A stretch of DNA of 64,000 nucleotides, taken from NCBI GenBank assembly GCA_963698405.1, contig CAVOQT010000017.1:248001-312000 (forward strand). The letters run 5' to 3'. A model generated the notes under the pieces. The model did no database searches, was not told the DNA's origin, and saw only the letters and a list, made by a program, of their open reading frames with translations. Made by a program: the position numbers and the translations under genes. Every line of letters begins with the position of its first letter. Position 1 is the first letter of the stretch. This stretch comes from SHZI01 sp963698405 (lineage in GTDB: Bacteria > Pseudomonadota > Gammaproteobacteria > Steroidobacterales > GCA-2729495). Below, one piece after another: positions 1 to 8,354 of this stretch.

Positions 1-1126
1 CGAAGAAACGTCGCACGCCATCAAACCATGACTGGCTACGCGGCCGATGCCGGTCGCCGCCAGCGAGCAAGGCCTCGTTGAAGCCTTCCAGCAGCTTCTT
101 CTGCGCAGCAGTGAGCTTGATCGGCGTCTCGACTTCAACCCGACAATAGAGATCCCCGGGGCCACTGCCACGCACCGGGCGCACACCCTTGCCGCGCACG
201 CGGAAGGCACGCCCGGACTGTGTCTCTGGCGGCACCTTCAATGCCACCTCACCGCCCAGGGTTGGCACTTCTACCGTGCCACCGAGCACAGCCGTGGCAT
301 AACTGATCGGGATCACGCAGGAAAGATCAGCACCATTGCGCTCAAAAATTTCGTGCGGCTGTATGTGTATCTCCACATACAGATCGCCGGCTGGACCGCC
401 GTTCTGCCCAGCCTCTCCTTCGCCCGACAGACGTATGCGATCACCGTTATCGACACCGGCCGGCACCTTCACCGCCAGCGTCTTGTTCTTCTGGATACGG
501 CCACGCCCCTGACAACTGGCGCACGGCTGCTCGATCTGCTGGCCAGAGCCACGACAGGTCGGACACGGTTGCTGGATTGAGAAATGGCCACGCGTCATTC
601 GCACCTGGCCGTTGCCCTCACAGGTACGGCAGGTAACCGGCTTGGTACCCGGCTTCGCACCGGAGCCTTCGCAGGTGGTACAGACCACCAGCGTCGGCAG
701 CTGCAGATTGACGGTATCACCGAAAACCGCCTGCTCCAGAGTCAACGCAAGTTCATAACGCAGATCTGCGCCACGGAATACGGTCGAACGCCCACGTCGT
801 CCGCCGCCGCCAAAAATGTCGCCGAAGACATCACCGAAGATGTCGCCGAAGGCATCGCCGGGATTAAAGCCCTGACCACCCCGACCACCACCGGCCGCCG
901 CATCCAGTCCGGCGTGACCGAACTGGTCATAGGTAGCGCGCTTCTGCTGGTCAGAGAGAACCTCGTAGGCCTCCTTGACGTCCTTGAACTCAGCCTCGGT
1001 CTTGGTATCGCCGGCATTGCGATCCGGATGCAGCTTCATGGCCAGGCGACGGTAGGCCTTCTTGATATCAGCCTCGGCCGCATCCCGGCCGACATCGAGT
1101 ACCTCGTAATAGTCGCGCTTCGTCAT
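1..1126 (-). CDS. dnaJ: Chaperone DnaJ (Hsp40), 3' end cut by window edge
   Basis: Co-chaperone that delivers substrates to DnaK and stimulates its ATPase. Translating the minus strand from ATG at 1126 gives an uninterrupted frame of about 375 codons running off the window. The J domain carries HPD at residues 33-35. It is followed by a Gly/Phe-rich linker containing three back-to-back FGD[I/V] units, then four CxxCxGxG zinc-finger repeats (CTTCEGSG, CRTCEGNG, CPTCRGSG, CASCQGRG) and the C-terminal substrate domain. The last visible residues, SWFDGVRRFF, match the usual DnaJ C-terminus, so only a few codons are missing. It is the last gene of hrcA-grpE-dnaK-dnaJ and is separated from dnaK by 115 bp that contain a strong hairpin. 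Confidence 0.97.
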   Translation of the reverse strand, partial: MTKRDYYEVLDVGRDAAEADIKKAYRRLAMKLHPDRNAGDTKTEAEFKDVKEAYEVLSDQQKRATYDQFGHAGLDAAAGGGRGGQGFNPGDAFGDIFGDVFGDIFGGGGRRGRSTVFRGADLRYELALTLEQAVFGDTVNLQLPTLVVCTTCEGSGAKPGTKPVTCRTCEGNGQVRMTRGHFSIQQPCPTCRGSGQQIEQPCASCQGRGRIQKNKTLAVKVPAGVDNGDRIRLSGEGEAGQNGGPAGDLYVEIHIQPHEIFERNGADLSCVIPISYATAVLGGTVEVPTLGGEVALKVPPETQSGRAFRVRGKGVRPVRGSGPGDLYCRVEVETPIKLTAAQKKLLEGFNEALLAGGDRHRPRSQSWFDGVRRFF

Positions 1127-1176
1127 GTGCTATCCGTTTATCTTGCGGGCGGTTGCCGGCCCGTCGCCAATACAGA

Positions 1177-1205
1177 GGCGGCCCGGTGCACCGCACCAGG
1201 CCGCC
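1177..1205 (-). promoter_or_regulatory. Stem-loop between dnaK and dnaJ
   Basis: The minus-strand transcript can form a 13-bp stem (GGCGGCCTGGTGC against GCACCGGGCCGCC, one G-U pair) closed by a 3-nt loop. A shorter hairpin, GGGTC-TGCG-GACCC, lies upstream at 1223-1236. Neither is followed by a U-run, so simple intrinsic termination is not supported. A role in mRNA processing, stability, or partial attenuation between dnaK and dnaJ is an inference. Confidence 0.6.
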
Positions 1206-1241
1206 GTCAGCCAGTTACATACGGGTCCGCAGACCCCGGGA

Positions 1242-3176
1242 TCAACCGGTGCCCGACTGATCCTTGCCGTCCTTGATCTCCTCAAACTCGGCATCGACCA
1301 CGCCGTCCTGGTTACTGCCTGCACCGCCGGCACCCGGACCTGCCTCACCGCCGGGTGACCCCTGCGCGGACGCCTTCTGTGCCAGCACCGCTGAAACCTC
1401 GGCCAGCGCCTTGGCCTTGAGTTCGATCTTGGCCTTGTCGTCACCCTTGATCGCCTCTTTGGCATCCGACAGGGCCGACTCGATCGGACCACGCTCACCT
1501 GGATCAACCTGGTCGCCCAGTTCACGCAGCATCCGCTCGGTAGTATGCACGAGGCCATCGGCCTGATTGCGTGCATCGACCAGTTCGCGGAACTGACGAT
1601 CTTCCTCGGCATGGCTCTCGGCCTCGGTAACCATGCGCTTGATCTCATCCTCAGACAGGCCGCTCGAGGCCTTGATGACGATCTTCTGCTCCTTGCCAGT
1701 CGACTTGTCCTTGGCGGACACGTTCAGGATGCCATTCGCATCGATGTCAAAAGTGACCTCGACCTGCGGCATGCCACGCGGCGCTGGCGGAATATCCGAC
1801 AGGTCAAAGCGGCCGAGCGACTTGTTGTGCCGGGCCTGATCACGCTCGCCCTGCAGGACGTGAATCGTCACCGCGGTCTGGTTGTCATCCGCAGTCGAAA
1901 ACACCTGATTTGCACGGGTCGGGATCGTGGTGTTCTTCTCGATCAGCTTGGTCATCACGCTGCCCATGGTCTCGATACCCAGCGACAGCGGGGTCACGTC
2001 GAGCAGCAGCACGTCCTTCACCTGACCGGACAGCACACCGGCCTGGATCGATGCACCGACGGCTACGGCCTCATCCGGATTGACGTCCTTGCGCGGCTCC
2101 TTGCCGAAGAAGTTGCGCACTGCCTCCTGCACCTTCGGCATGCGCGTCTGGCCACCGACCAGAATCACGTCATCGATTTCGCTGACCTTGAGACCGGCAT
2201 CATTCAGTGCGGTCTTCGACGGCACGATGGTCCGCTCCACCAGATCCTCGACCAGCGACTCGAGCTTGGCGCGGGTCAGACGGATATTGAGATGCTTCGG
2301 ACCACTCGCATCGGCAGTGATATATGGCAGGTTGACCTCGGTCTGCTGCAACGAAGACAGCTCCACCTTGGCCTTCTCGCCGGCTTCCTTCAGGCGCTGC
2401 ATCGCAAGCGGGTCGCGGCGGATATCCACGCCACTCTCTTTCTGGAATTCGCCAGACAGGTACTCGATCACGCGCAGATCGAAGTCCTCACCGCCGAGGA
2501 AGGTATCGCCATTCGTGGCCAGCACCTCGAACTGGTGCTCACCGTCGATCTCGGCGATCTCGATGATCGAGATATCGAAGGTACCGCCACCGAGGTCATA
2601 AACGGCAATCTTGCGATCGCCGCGCTGCTTGTCCATGCCATAAGCCAGCGCAGCAGCCGTCGGCTCATTGATGATGCGCTTCACATCCAGACCTGCGATG
2701 CGGCCAGCGTCCTTGGTCGCCTGGCGCTGCGAATCATTGAAGTAGGCCGGCACAGTGACCACGGCTTCCGTCACCGTTTCACCCAGATAGTCTTCGGCCG
2801 TCTTCTTCATCTTCATCAGCACACGCGCAGAAATCTCCGGCGGGGCCATCGCCTTGCCACCCGCCTCGACCCAGGCATCGCCATTGTCCGCACCGACAAT
2901 CTTGTAGGGGACCATGGCTATGTCCCGCTGCACTACATCGTCCTTGAACTTGCGACCGATCAGCCGCTTGATGGCAAACAGCGTATTGGCCGGATTGGTG
3001 ACCGCCTGCCGCTTGGCAGCCTGGCCGACCAGCGCCTCGCCATCCTTGGTGAAAGCGACGATGGACGGCGTGGTCCGGTCGCCCTCGCTGTTCTCGATGA
3101 CCTTGGGCTTGCCCCCCTCCATCACTGCAACACAGGAGTTGGTTGTACCCAGATCAATGCCGATTACCTTGCTCAT
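1242..3176 (-). CDS. dnaK: Chaperone DnaK (Hsp70)
   Basis: ATP-dependent cytoplasmic Hsp70 chaperone, 644 aa, the normal family length. The N-terminus IGIDLGTTNSCVAV is the first phosphate loop, and the actin-like ATPase motifs VYDLGGGTFDISI and ILVGGQTRMP follow. The interdomain linker DVLLLDVTPLSLG leads into the beta-sandwich peptide-binding domain and the helical lid. The tail is rich in Gly/Ala and ends in an acidic stretch (DAEFEEIKDGK), as in other bacterial DnaK. The ATG at 3176 has a GGAG ribosome site 8 nt upstream. A sigma-32-like promoter lies just upstream, overlapping the end of grpE, so dnaK can be transcribed independently of hrcA-grpE. Confidence 0.99.
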   Translation of the reverse strand: MSKVIGIDLGTTNSCVAVMEGGKPKVIENSEGDRTTPSIVAFTKDGEALVGQAAKRQAVTNPANTLFAIKRLIGRKFKDDVVQRDIAMVPYKIVGADNGDAWVEAGGKAMAPPEISARVLMKMKKTAEDYLGETVTEAVVTVPAYFNDSQRQATKDAGRIAGLDVKRIINEPTAAALAYGMDKQRGDRKIAVYDLGGGTFDISIIEIAEIDGEHQFEVLATNGDTFLGGEDFDLRVIEYLSGEFQKESGVDIRRDPLAMQRLKEAGEKAKVELSSLQQTEVNLPYITADASGPKHLNIRLTRAKLESLVEDLVERTIVPSKTALNDAGLKVSEIDDVILVGGQTRMPKVQEAVRNFFGKEPRKDVNPDEAVAVGASIQAGVLSGQVKDVLLLDVTPLSLGIETMGSVMTKLIEKNTTIPTRANQVFSTADDNQTAVTIHVLQGERDQARHNKSLGRFDLSDIPPAPRGMPQVEVTFDIDANGILNVSAKDKSTGKEQKIVIKASSGLSEDEIKRMVTEAESHAEEDRQFRELVDARNQADGLVHTTERMLRELGDQVDPGERGPIESALSDAKEAIKGDDKAKIELKAKALAEVSAVLAQKASAQGSPGGEAGPGAGGAGSNQDGVVDAEFEEIKDGKDQSGTG

Positions 3177-3231
3177 CCAGTCGCTCCGTTGGAAAATTGC
3201 TGTCGTAAATAAAAACCGCTACCTGAGACTA

Positions 3232-3260
3232 TTAATGGGAGCGGATTGTCTGTTTTCAAG
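3232..3260 (-). promoter_or_regulatory. Sigma-32-type heat-shock promoter for dnaK
   Basis: On the minus strand, CTTGAAA (3260-3254) matches the RpoH -35 consensus exactly. After a 13-nt spacer comes TCCCATTA (3240-3233), close to the -10 consensus CCCCATNT. The grpE stop codon TGA (3258-3256) lies inside the -35 element. The predicted transcript has a leader of roughly 50 nt before the dnaK ATG at 3176. The match is direct; activity is inferred. Confidence 0.8.
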
Positions 3261-3849
3261 CGGACTCGCCACCTGAAGTGTCATCCGGCCCCGGTACATC
3301 CGAGACCACCGGCTCACCAGCCACGATCACGCGTGCCGGCCGCAGCAGCCGGTCGCCGATCCGGTAGCCCTTCTGCAGCACATGCAGCACCGAGTTCGGC
3401 TCCGCCGTATTCGAAGGCTGCATGCTCATGGCCTCATGCAGCTGGGGGTCAAAGCGATAGCCGGTCGGATCGACCACCTCGACGTTGAATTTCTCGAAAG
3501 CCGCCTGCAACAGGCGCAGCGTGGCCTCTTTACCGGCCAGCAGACTCTCGGCCGAGGCCGTACCGGCCGATTCGAGTCCCATTTCCAGGGTATCGGCGAT
3601 CACCAGCAGTTCAGTGGCCAGCTTTTCGATGCCTGAGCGGCGTGCCGCCTCGATGTCCCGGGCCGCGCGCTTGCGTACGTTTTCCATCTCGGCAACCGAA
3701 CGCAGGTAGCGGTTCCAGTTGTCTGCCGCCGTGGCATCCGCCCGGCTCAGCGCCTCACGCAGTTCAGCAACCGGATCTGTTGCCGCACCCTGCTCGCCGC
3801 CGGCATCGGCCGCCTCTGTAGTGGGCTCCTGGTGTTCGGTATCCGGCAT
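3256..3849 (-). CDS. grpE: Nucleotide exchange factor GrpE
   Basis: GrpE dimer releases ADP from DnaK. It is 197 aa from the ATG at 3849, which is preceded by an AGGAG ribosome site; an in-frame upstream extension of 23 codons lacks such a site. The N-terminus is acidic and disordered (DTEHQEPTTEAADAGGE). A long helix follows (LREALSRADATAADNWNRYLR and the family motif EMENVRKRAARD). The C-terminal beta domain contains the FDPQLHEAMS region typical of GrpE. The gene sits between hrcA and dnaK. Its stop codon is embedded in the -35 element of the dnaK promoter. A 7-bp GC-rich hairpin (3894-3911) lies in its 5' leader. Confidence 0.98.
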   Translation of the reverse strand: MPDTEHQEPTTEAADAGGEQGAATDPVAELREALSRADATAADNWNRYLRSVAEMENVRKRAARDIEAARRSGIEKLATELLVIADTLEMGLESAGTASAESLLAGKEATLRLLQAAFEKFNVEVVDPTGYRFDPQLHEAMSMQPSNTAEPNSVLHVLQKGYRIGDRLLRPARVIVAGEPVVSDVPGPDDTSGGESA

Positions 3850-3917
3850 GGCATTACTCCTGAAATCAGCAAACTGGCAAGCGCAAGCGTACAGGCGGGC
3901 CCTCGCCCGCCCCGCCA

Positions 3918-3946
3918 ATGTGGGGACTCAGGGGGCTGAATTCAAG
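3918..3946 (-). promoter_or_regulatory. Sigma-32-type promoter for grpE
   Basis: On the minus strand, CTTGAAT (3946-3940; consensus CTTGAAA) and CCCCACAT (3925-3918; consensus CCCCATNT) are separated by 14 nt. The element spans the hrcA stop codon (3930-3928). It would give a leader of about 60 nt before the grpE ATG. It is weaker than the dnaK promoter, but it has the same arrangement of overlapping the preceding stop codon. Confidence 0.6.
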
Positions 3947-4986
3947 GCCGCGCCAACCAGCCGTGCGGTGATATCCACGATGGGAATGATCCGCTCATAA
4001 GCCATACGGGTGGGACCGATCACGCCGAGTACCCCGACGATATGCTCGTCCACCGAATAAGGCGCCGCGACGATGGTGCAATTATCCAGCATCCGGTAGC
4101 CGGATTCCTCGCCGATGAAGATCTGCACACCATCGGCCTCCAGACTGCGATCCAGCAGGGTCAGGATCTCGCGCTGCTCGCCAAAGGCCTCGAACAGATG
4201 CTTGATCCTTTCCACGTCCGACAGTTCGTGGAAGTTCATCAACTGGGTTTCGCCAGACAATACATAGCCAGAGCCTTCGCTGCCGCTCTGCAGTCCCTTG
4301 TCGGCCACCGCGATCGAATCCAGCATCAGGCGGTTCATCGATTCCCGAGTGACATCGAGATCGGTCAGCAGGCGGGAACGGACATCGCTGATGTCACGCC
4401 CCGTGAACTGCATGTTGAGATAGTTGGCCGCCCGCCGCAGCTCGTCCTCACTGTAATCACGCGGCAAGTCGAGTATGCGGTTTTGCACCTCGGCATCGTT
4501 GACCACCAGGATCGCCAGCACCCGCTGCCCGGACAGCGGCAGGAATTCGATATGCCGCAGGGTCACGTGCGACTGTCGCGGCATGGTTACGACCCCGGCA
4601 AGGCTGGTCAATGCCGACAATGCCGACGAAGCTGCGGTGACGATGGCCTTGGCATCACCCCGCTGACGCTCCTCAAAACGGGTCTGCAACCTGGCGACTT
4701 CCTGCTCGGCCAGCGGCTGCAGACGCACCAGGGTGTCGACGAAAAAACGGTAGCCACGCGCGGTCGGAATCCGGCCGGCACTGGTATGTGGGGAGGTGAT
4801 GAAACCCAGATCCTCGAGATCTGCCATCACGTTGCGGATGGTGGCCGGGCTCAGGTCAAGGCCAGCCTGCAGCGCCAGGGTGCGGGAGCCTACCGGCTGC
4901 CCGTCACGGATATAGTGCTCGACCAGCACGCGCAAGATGTGCCGTGCACGCTCGGACGGAACGGGGCGGGTCGTTTCACTGCTCAT
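3928..4986 (-). CDS. hrcA: Heat-inducible transcription repressor HrcA
   Basis: Repressor that binds CIRCE operators and is kept active by GroEL. It is 352 aa, typical for HrcA. An N-terminal winged-helix region (ARHILRVLVEHYIRDGQPVGS, then LSPATIRNVMADLEDLGFI and the conserved HTSAGRIPTARGYRFFVD) is followed by a GAF-like domain ending in GVLGVIGPTRMAYERIIPIVD, the family signature. It heads the heat-shock operon and is divergent from nadK. A sigma-70-like TTGACA with a weak -10 lies upstream near 5050-5075. No CIRCE inverted repeat (TTAGCACTC-N9-GAGTGCTAA) is visible near hrcA, grpE or dnaK. Confidence 0.97.
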   Translation of the reverse strand: MSSETTRPVPSERARHILRVLVEHYIRDGQPVGSRTLALQAGLDLSPATIRNVMADLEDLGFITSPHTSAGRIPTARGYRFFVDTLVRLQPLAEQEVARLQTRFEERQRGDAKAIVTAASSALSALTSLAGVVTMPRQSHVTLRHIEFLPLSGQRVLAILVVNDAEVQNRILDLPRDYSEDELRRAANYLNMQFTGRDISDVRSRLLTDLDVTRESMNRLMLDSIAVADKGLQSGSEGSGYVLSGETQLMNFHELSDVERIKHLFEAFGEQREILTLLDRSLEADGVQIFIGEESGYRMLDNCTIVAAPYSVDEHIVGVLGVIGPTRMAYERIIPIVDITARLVGAALNSAP

Positions 4987-5188
4987 GCTTGCTGCGCATC
5001 ACGGCTCATGCAGGAAAGTGGACGGGTCGACAAAACGCTAGCAACCGCCTGCTTCGGGTGTCAAGGTAAGCAGCATGACAGAAAACCTGCCTGGCCTGCT
5101 TGCCGCAGCGTGGCTTGACCATTTATGTTGCACATAACTGCTGCGCCCGGCTTGCGGGCGTAAAACCGTTCCTGCACCGGGGCCATCT

Positions 5189-6130
5189 GTGACCAGAAAA
5201 AAAACGCGCGCCGCACGCTTTGCCACCATCGCGCTGATGGGCAATCCGCGAGACCGGCGCACACTGGATTCAATGCAGGTACTCACCACACACCTGCTCA
5301 CTGCGGGCCTCAAACTACAGGCCAGCGATTCGCTCCGCGCCCGCGCGCTGCCGAAACAGGTACGCCGGGTGCCCGACAAAAAGATCGCACATGGCGCTGA
5401 TCTGGTCATCGCGATCGGCGGCGATGGCAGCATGCTTTACGCTGCCCGGCGCCTCGCCGGACGACAGACCCCCCTGCTCGGCATCAATCGCGGCCGGCTG
5501 GGCTTTCTCGCTGACGTGAGTCCCGAACACATGCTGGCCCGGGTTGATGAAGTGATAGCCGGCAAATATGTCAGCGAACATCGCATGTTGCTGCTCGTCG
5601 ATCTGATGAATGACGAAGACGTCGTGGCGAGCGGCATGGCGCTCAACGATGTGGTAGTCAAGCGGCACGCGACCGGCCGCATGTGCGAGTACCAGACCTT
5701 TGTCGACGGTCGCTACGTCAACACCCATCTGGGCGACGGCTTCATCATCTCCACGCCAACCGGGTCCACCGCTTATGCATTGAGCTGTGGCGGCCCGATC
5801 GTCGAGCCCAGTCTCGATGCGCTGCTGCTCATTCCGATCTGCCCGCATACGCTCAGCGACCGGCCGCTGGTGATTCCAGCGACGCGTGTGGCCGAAGTCC
5901 GGCTGCGCGCCGCGCAGTCAGAGCACGCAGACGTCAGCTGCGACGGCGAACCGGTCGGACAGCTCGCGCCGGGCTGGCGTATCCAGGTACGTGCGGCAAA
6001 AGAGCGGATTGAACTCATCCACCCGGTCGGCTACGACTACTTCGGCATTCTGCGCAGCAAGCTGCTCTGGGGACGCGATGCACGCGACAGCAACCCCGCC
6101 CACCTGTCCACCAAAGCTGATGGTGGCTAG
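5189..6130 (+). CDS. nadK: NAD kinase
   Basis: Phosphorylates NAD+ to NADP+ in the cytosol. It is 313 aa; the start is GTG at 5189. Family motifs are present: the IGGDGSML diacylglycerol-kinase-fold glycine loop near residue 75, LGINRGRLGFLAD, ALNDVVVKR, the GDGFIISTPTGSTAYALSCGGPI block, and a C-terminal VSCDGEP. The gene is divergent from hrcA and its stop overlaps the recN start by one base, so nadK-recN is a translationally coupled pair, an order common in Gammaproteobacteria. Confidence 0.97.
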   Translation: MTRKKTRAARFATIALMGNPRDRRTLDSMQVLTTHLLTAGLKLQASDSLRARALPKQVRRVPDKKIAHGADLVIAIGGDGSMLYAARRLAGRQTPLLGINRGRLGFLADVSPEHMLARVDEVIAGKYVSEHRMLLLVDLMNDEDVVASGMALNDVVVKRHATGRMCEYQTFVDGRYVNTHLGDGFIISTPTGSTAYALSCGGPIVEPSLDALLLIPICPHTLSDRPLVIPATRVAEVRLRAAQSEHADVSCDGEPVGQLAPGWRIQVRAAKERIELIHPVGYDYFGILRSKLLWGRDARDSNPAHLSTKADGG

Positions 6131-7860
6131 TGCTGCGTGAGTTGCACATTCGCGACCTGGCCGTCATCGAAGCAGTTGCGCTCGAGATCAGTCCCGGCTT
6201 CAGCACCCTGACCGGCGAAACCGGTGCCGGCAAATCGATACTCATCGATGCCCTGGCGCTGGCACTCGGCGAACGCAGCGATGCCCAGGCCATCCGCAGC
6301 GGCGCAGAACGCCTCGAAGTCAGCGCCACCTTCGACATGACCGACAGCCCCGCCGCAGCCGCCTGGCTCAGCGAAAACGATCTCAGCGATGAATCCGGCG
6401 ACTGTGTCGTGCGTCGCGTGGTCGGCAGCGATGGCCGGTCCCGCGCATGGATCAACGGTCGGCCGGTTCCGGTACAGACGCTGCGCGAACTGGGCAGCCT
6501 GCTGGTCGATATCTGTGGCCAGCAGGACTATCAGGCATTGCGCCACAAACATACACAGCGCGAAGTACTCGACAGCACCGGAAACACCGTCACGCTGCGC
6601 ACCACGCTGCGCGAAACCTGGCGCAGCTGGCAGGCTGCCGAACAGGAACACCGCGAGTTGCTGACACGCGAGCGCGACCGGGACAGTCGCCGCGAACTGC
6701 TCGCCTTCCAGCTCAGCGAACTTCAGGCGCTGAACCCGCGCGAGGGCGAATATGCCGAGGTCGAGCGTGAGCATCGCGCACTGCACCACCGGGCACGCAT
6801 CGCCAGCGCACTGCACACCGCACTGGGCCGCAGCTATGAGGACGAGACGGGCTCCGCACAGGCCGCCGTGGCCGCTGCACGCCAGGCACTGGACGATGTG
6901 TTGGCCTTCGACCCGACACTCCAGACCGCCCTGCAGATGCTCACCGAGGCGGATATCCAGATCCACGAAGCGGCTGATCTGATCCGGCAACGGATCAACA
7001 CGCTCGACCAGGATCCGGCCCGCGAGAGCGAACTCGATGACCGCCTTGCAGCCTTGCAGGAAGCAGCACGCAAACATCGCTGCAAGCCGGATGAGCTGCC
7101 TGCACTGCAGACACGACTCAGCGATGAACTGACCCAACTGGGCAACTACGCCGAGAACTGCACGCGTCTCGCAGACCTCGCTGCAGAAAAACGCAGCGCA
7201 CTGGGCAAACTCGCCGCACAACTCAGCGCACAGCGCGGCAAGGCCGCCACAAGCCTTTCCCGCGCCATCACGCAGAACATGGCGACACTCGGCATGGCCG
7301 GCGGCCAGTTTGAGGTGCGCATCAAGCCCTTGCCGGATGCCGCCATCGGACCAGATGGTGCAGACGACATCGAGTTTCTGGTCAGCGCAAACCCCGGGCA
7401 ACCGCCGGCACCGATGAGCCGGGTGGCCTCGGGCGGCGAACTCTCACGCCTCAATCTCGCCATACAGGTGGTCGCCACAGCCACGCACAGTGCACCGACG
7501 CTGATCTTCGATGAGGTGGATGCCGGGGTGGGCGGCGCAGTCGCGGAAATCGTCGGCCGCAAGCTGCGCGAACTCAGTCGCGGCCGACAGGTGCTGTGCG
7601 TCACGCATCTGCCACAGGTCGCTGCACAGGCCAGCCAGCACTACACCGTGCAGAAGCAGACCGCGCGCGGCAAGACCAGCACATCGGTACAGAAGCTCGC
7701 TGCAACAGAGCGCGTGGAGGAAATAGCACGGATGCTGGGTGGCCTGAACATCACGGCACAGACGCGGGCCCATGCGCAGGAAATGCTGGCGGCAGCGGCA
7801 GAACCCGTCACTGCCAGCAAGCCCGGAAAATCCGCCAGCCGGCGACGCACGCCGGCCTGA
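6130..7860 (+). CDS. recN: DNA repair protein RecN
   Basis: SMC-like ATPase that acts on double-strand breaks. It is 576 aa. Walker A GETGAGKS lies near residue 30, a long coiled-coil middle region follows, then the ABC signature SGGELSRLNLAIQ near 435 and Walker B TLIFDEVDAGVGG near 455. A terminal block CVTHLPQVAAQASQHY follows. The GTG start at 6130 overlaps the nadK stop. The protein ends in a basic tail. Its stop is one base from the stop of the convergent fur gene. No LexA box was recognised upstream; nadK lies directly in front. Confidence 0.97.
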   Translation: MLRELHIRDLAVIEAVALEISPGFSTLTGETGAGKSILIDALALALGERSDAQAIRSGAERLEVSATFDMTDSPAAAAWLSENDLSDESGDCVVRRVVGSDGRSRAWINGRPVPVQTLRELGSLLVDICGQQDYQALRHKHTQREVLDSTGNTVTLRTTLRETWRSWQAAEQEHRELLTRERDRDSRRELLAFQLSELQALNPREGEYAEVEREHRALHHRARIASALHTALGRSYEDETGSAQAAVAAARQALDDVLAFDPTLQTALQMLTEADIQIHEAADLIRQRINTLDQDPARESELDDRLAALQEAARKHRCKPDELPALQTRLSDELTQLGNYAENCTRLADLAAEKRSALGKLAAQLSAQRGKAATSLSRAITQNMATLGMAGGQFEVRIKPLPDAAIGPDGADDIEFLVSANPGQPPAPMSRVASGGELSRLNLAIQVVATATHSAPTLIFDEVDAGVGGAVAEIVGRKLRELSRGRQVLCVTHLPQVAAQASQHYTVQKQTARGKTSTSVQKLAATERVEEIARMLGGLNITAQTRAHAQEMLAAAAEPVTASKPGKSASRRRTPA

Positions 7861-7861
7861 C

Positions 7862-8269
7862 TCACTCTTTCTTCAGCGGCCGCACATACAGCACGAGGCT
7901 GTGATCGACCAGCTCGTAACCCTGCTGGCGGGCAATCTCGCGCTGCAGACGCTCGATCTCTTCGCTGGAAAATTCGATGACCCGGCCGGTCTCGGCGCAC
8001 ACCATATGATCGTGATGCTTGCGGGAGCCGATCTCGAACACCGAATGGTCGCTCGAGAAATTGTGGCGCGTGACCAGTCCGGCATTCTCGAACTGCGTCA
8101 GCACCCGATACACGGTAGCCAGCCCGACCTCCTCGCCCGCATCCACCAGGCGTCGGTAGATCTCCTCGGCGCTGAGGTGCTGGGTACCGCCCTGTTGCAG
8201 GATATCGAGAATCCGCAACCTCGCAGTGGTGGCCTTCAGCCCCGCCTTGCGTAGATCCTTGATCTCCAT
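7862..8269 (-). CDS. fur: Ferric uptake regulator Fur
   Basis: Iron-responsive repressor, 135 aa. The winged-helix DNA-binding region comes first (LKATTARLRILDIL, HLSAEEIYRRL, GLATVYRVLTQFENAGLV). It is followed by the histidine-rich metal site HHDHMVCAETGRVIEF and the dimerisation domain. The CxxC pairs seen in many Fur proteins are reduced here: only one Cys (in HMVC) is visible, so the structural zinc site may be atypical, as in Pseudomonas Fur. It is divergent from bamE with 85 bp between the two starts, the usual fur/bamE arrangement. Confidence 0.95.
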   Translation of the reverse strand: MEIKDLRKAGLKATTARLRILDILQQGGTQHLSAEEIYRRLVDAGEEVGLATVYRVLTQFENAGLVTRHNFSSDHSVFEIGSRKHHDHMVCAETGRVIEFSSEEIERLQREIARQQGYELVDHSLVLYVRPLKKE

Positions 8270-8354
8270 CAGCAGCTTCGATCGGCTATCATCCGCCCGG
8301 ATTATCCACCAGCTCCCGGACGGCTACCAGCACCGGAATACGGAACGGACATTA

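Noticed and set aside
1545..3212. 555-codon open frame opposite dnaK on the plus strand
   Set aside because: It is the antisense shadow of a highly conserved chaperone gene in high-G+C DNA. Its translation has no recognisable domains.
5038..5100. CIRCE operator upstream of hrcA
   Set aside because: A TTGACA-like hexamer is present, but no GAGTGCTAA-type inverted repeat with a 9-nt gap can be drawn.
4042..5118. 358-codon plus-strand frame opposite hrcA
   Set aside because: Antisense shadow of HrcA; Gln/Arg-rich without domains.
6127..7401. 424-codon frame opposite recN
   Set aside because: It lies entirely opposite recN, is Cys- and Gln-rich with no family motif, and lacks a ribosome site.
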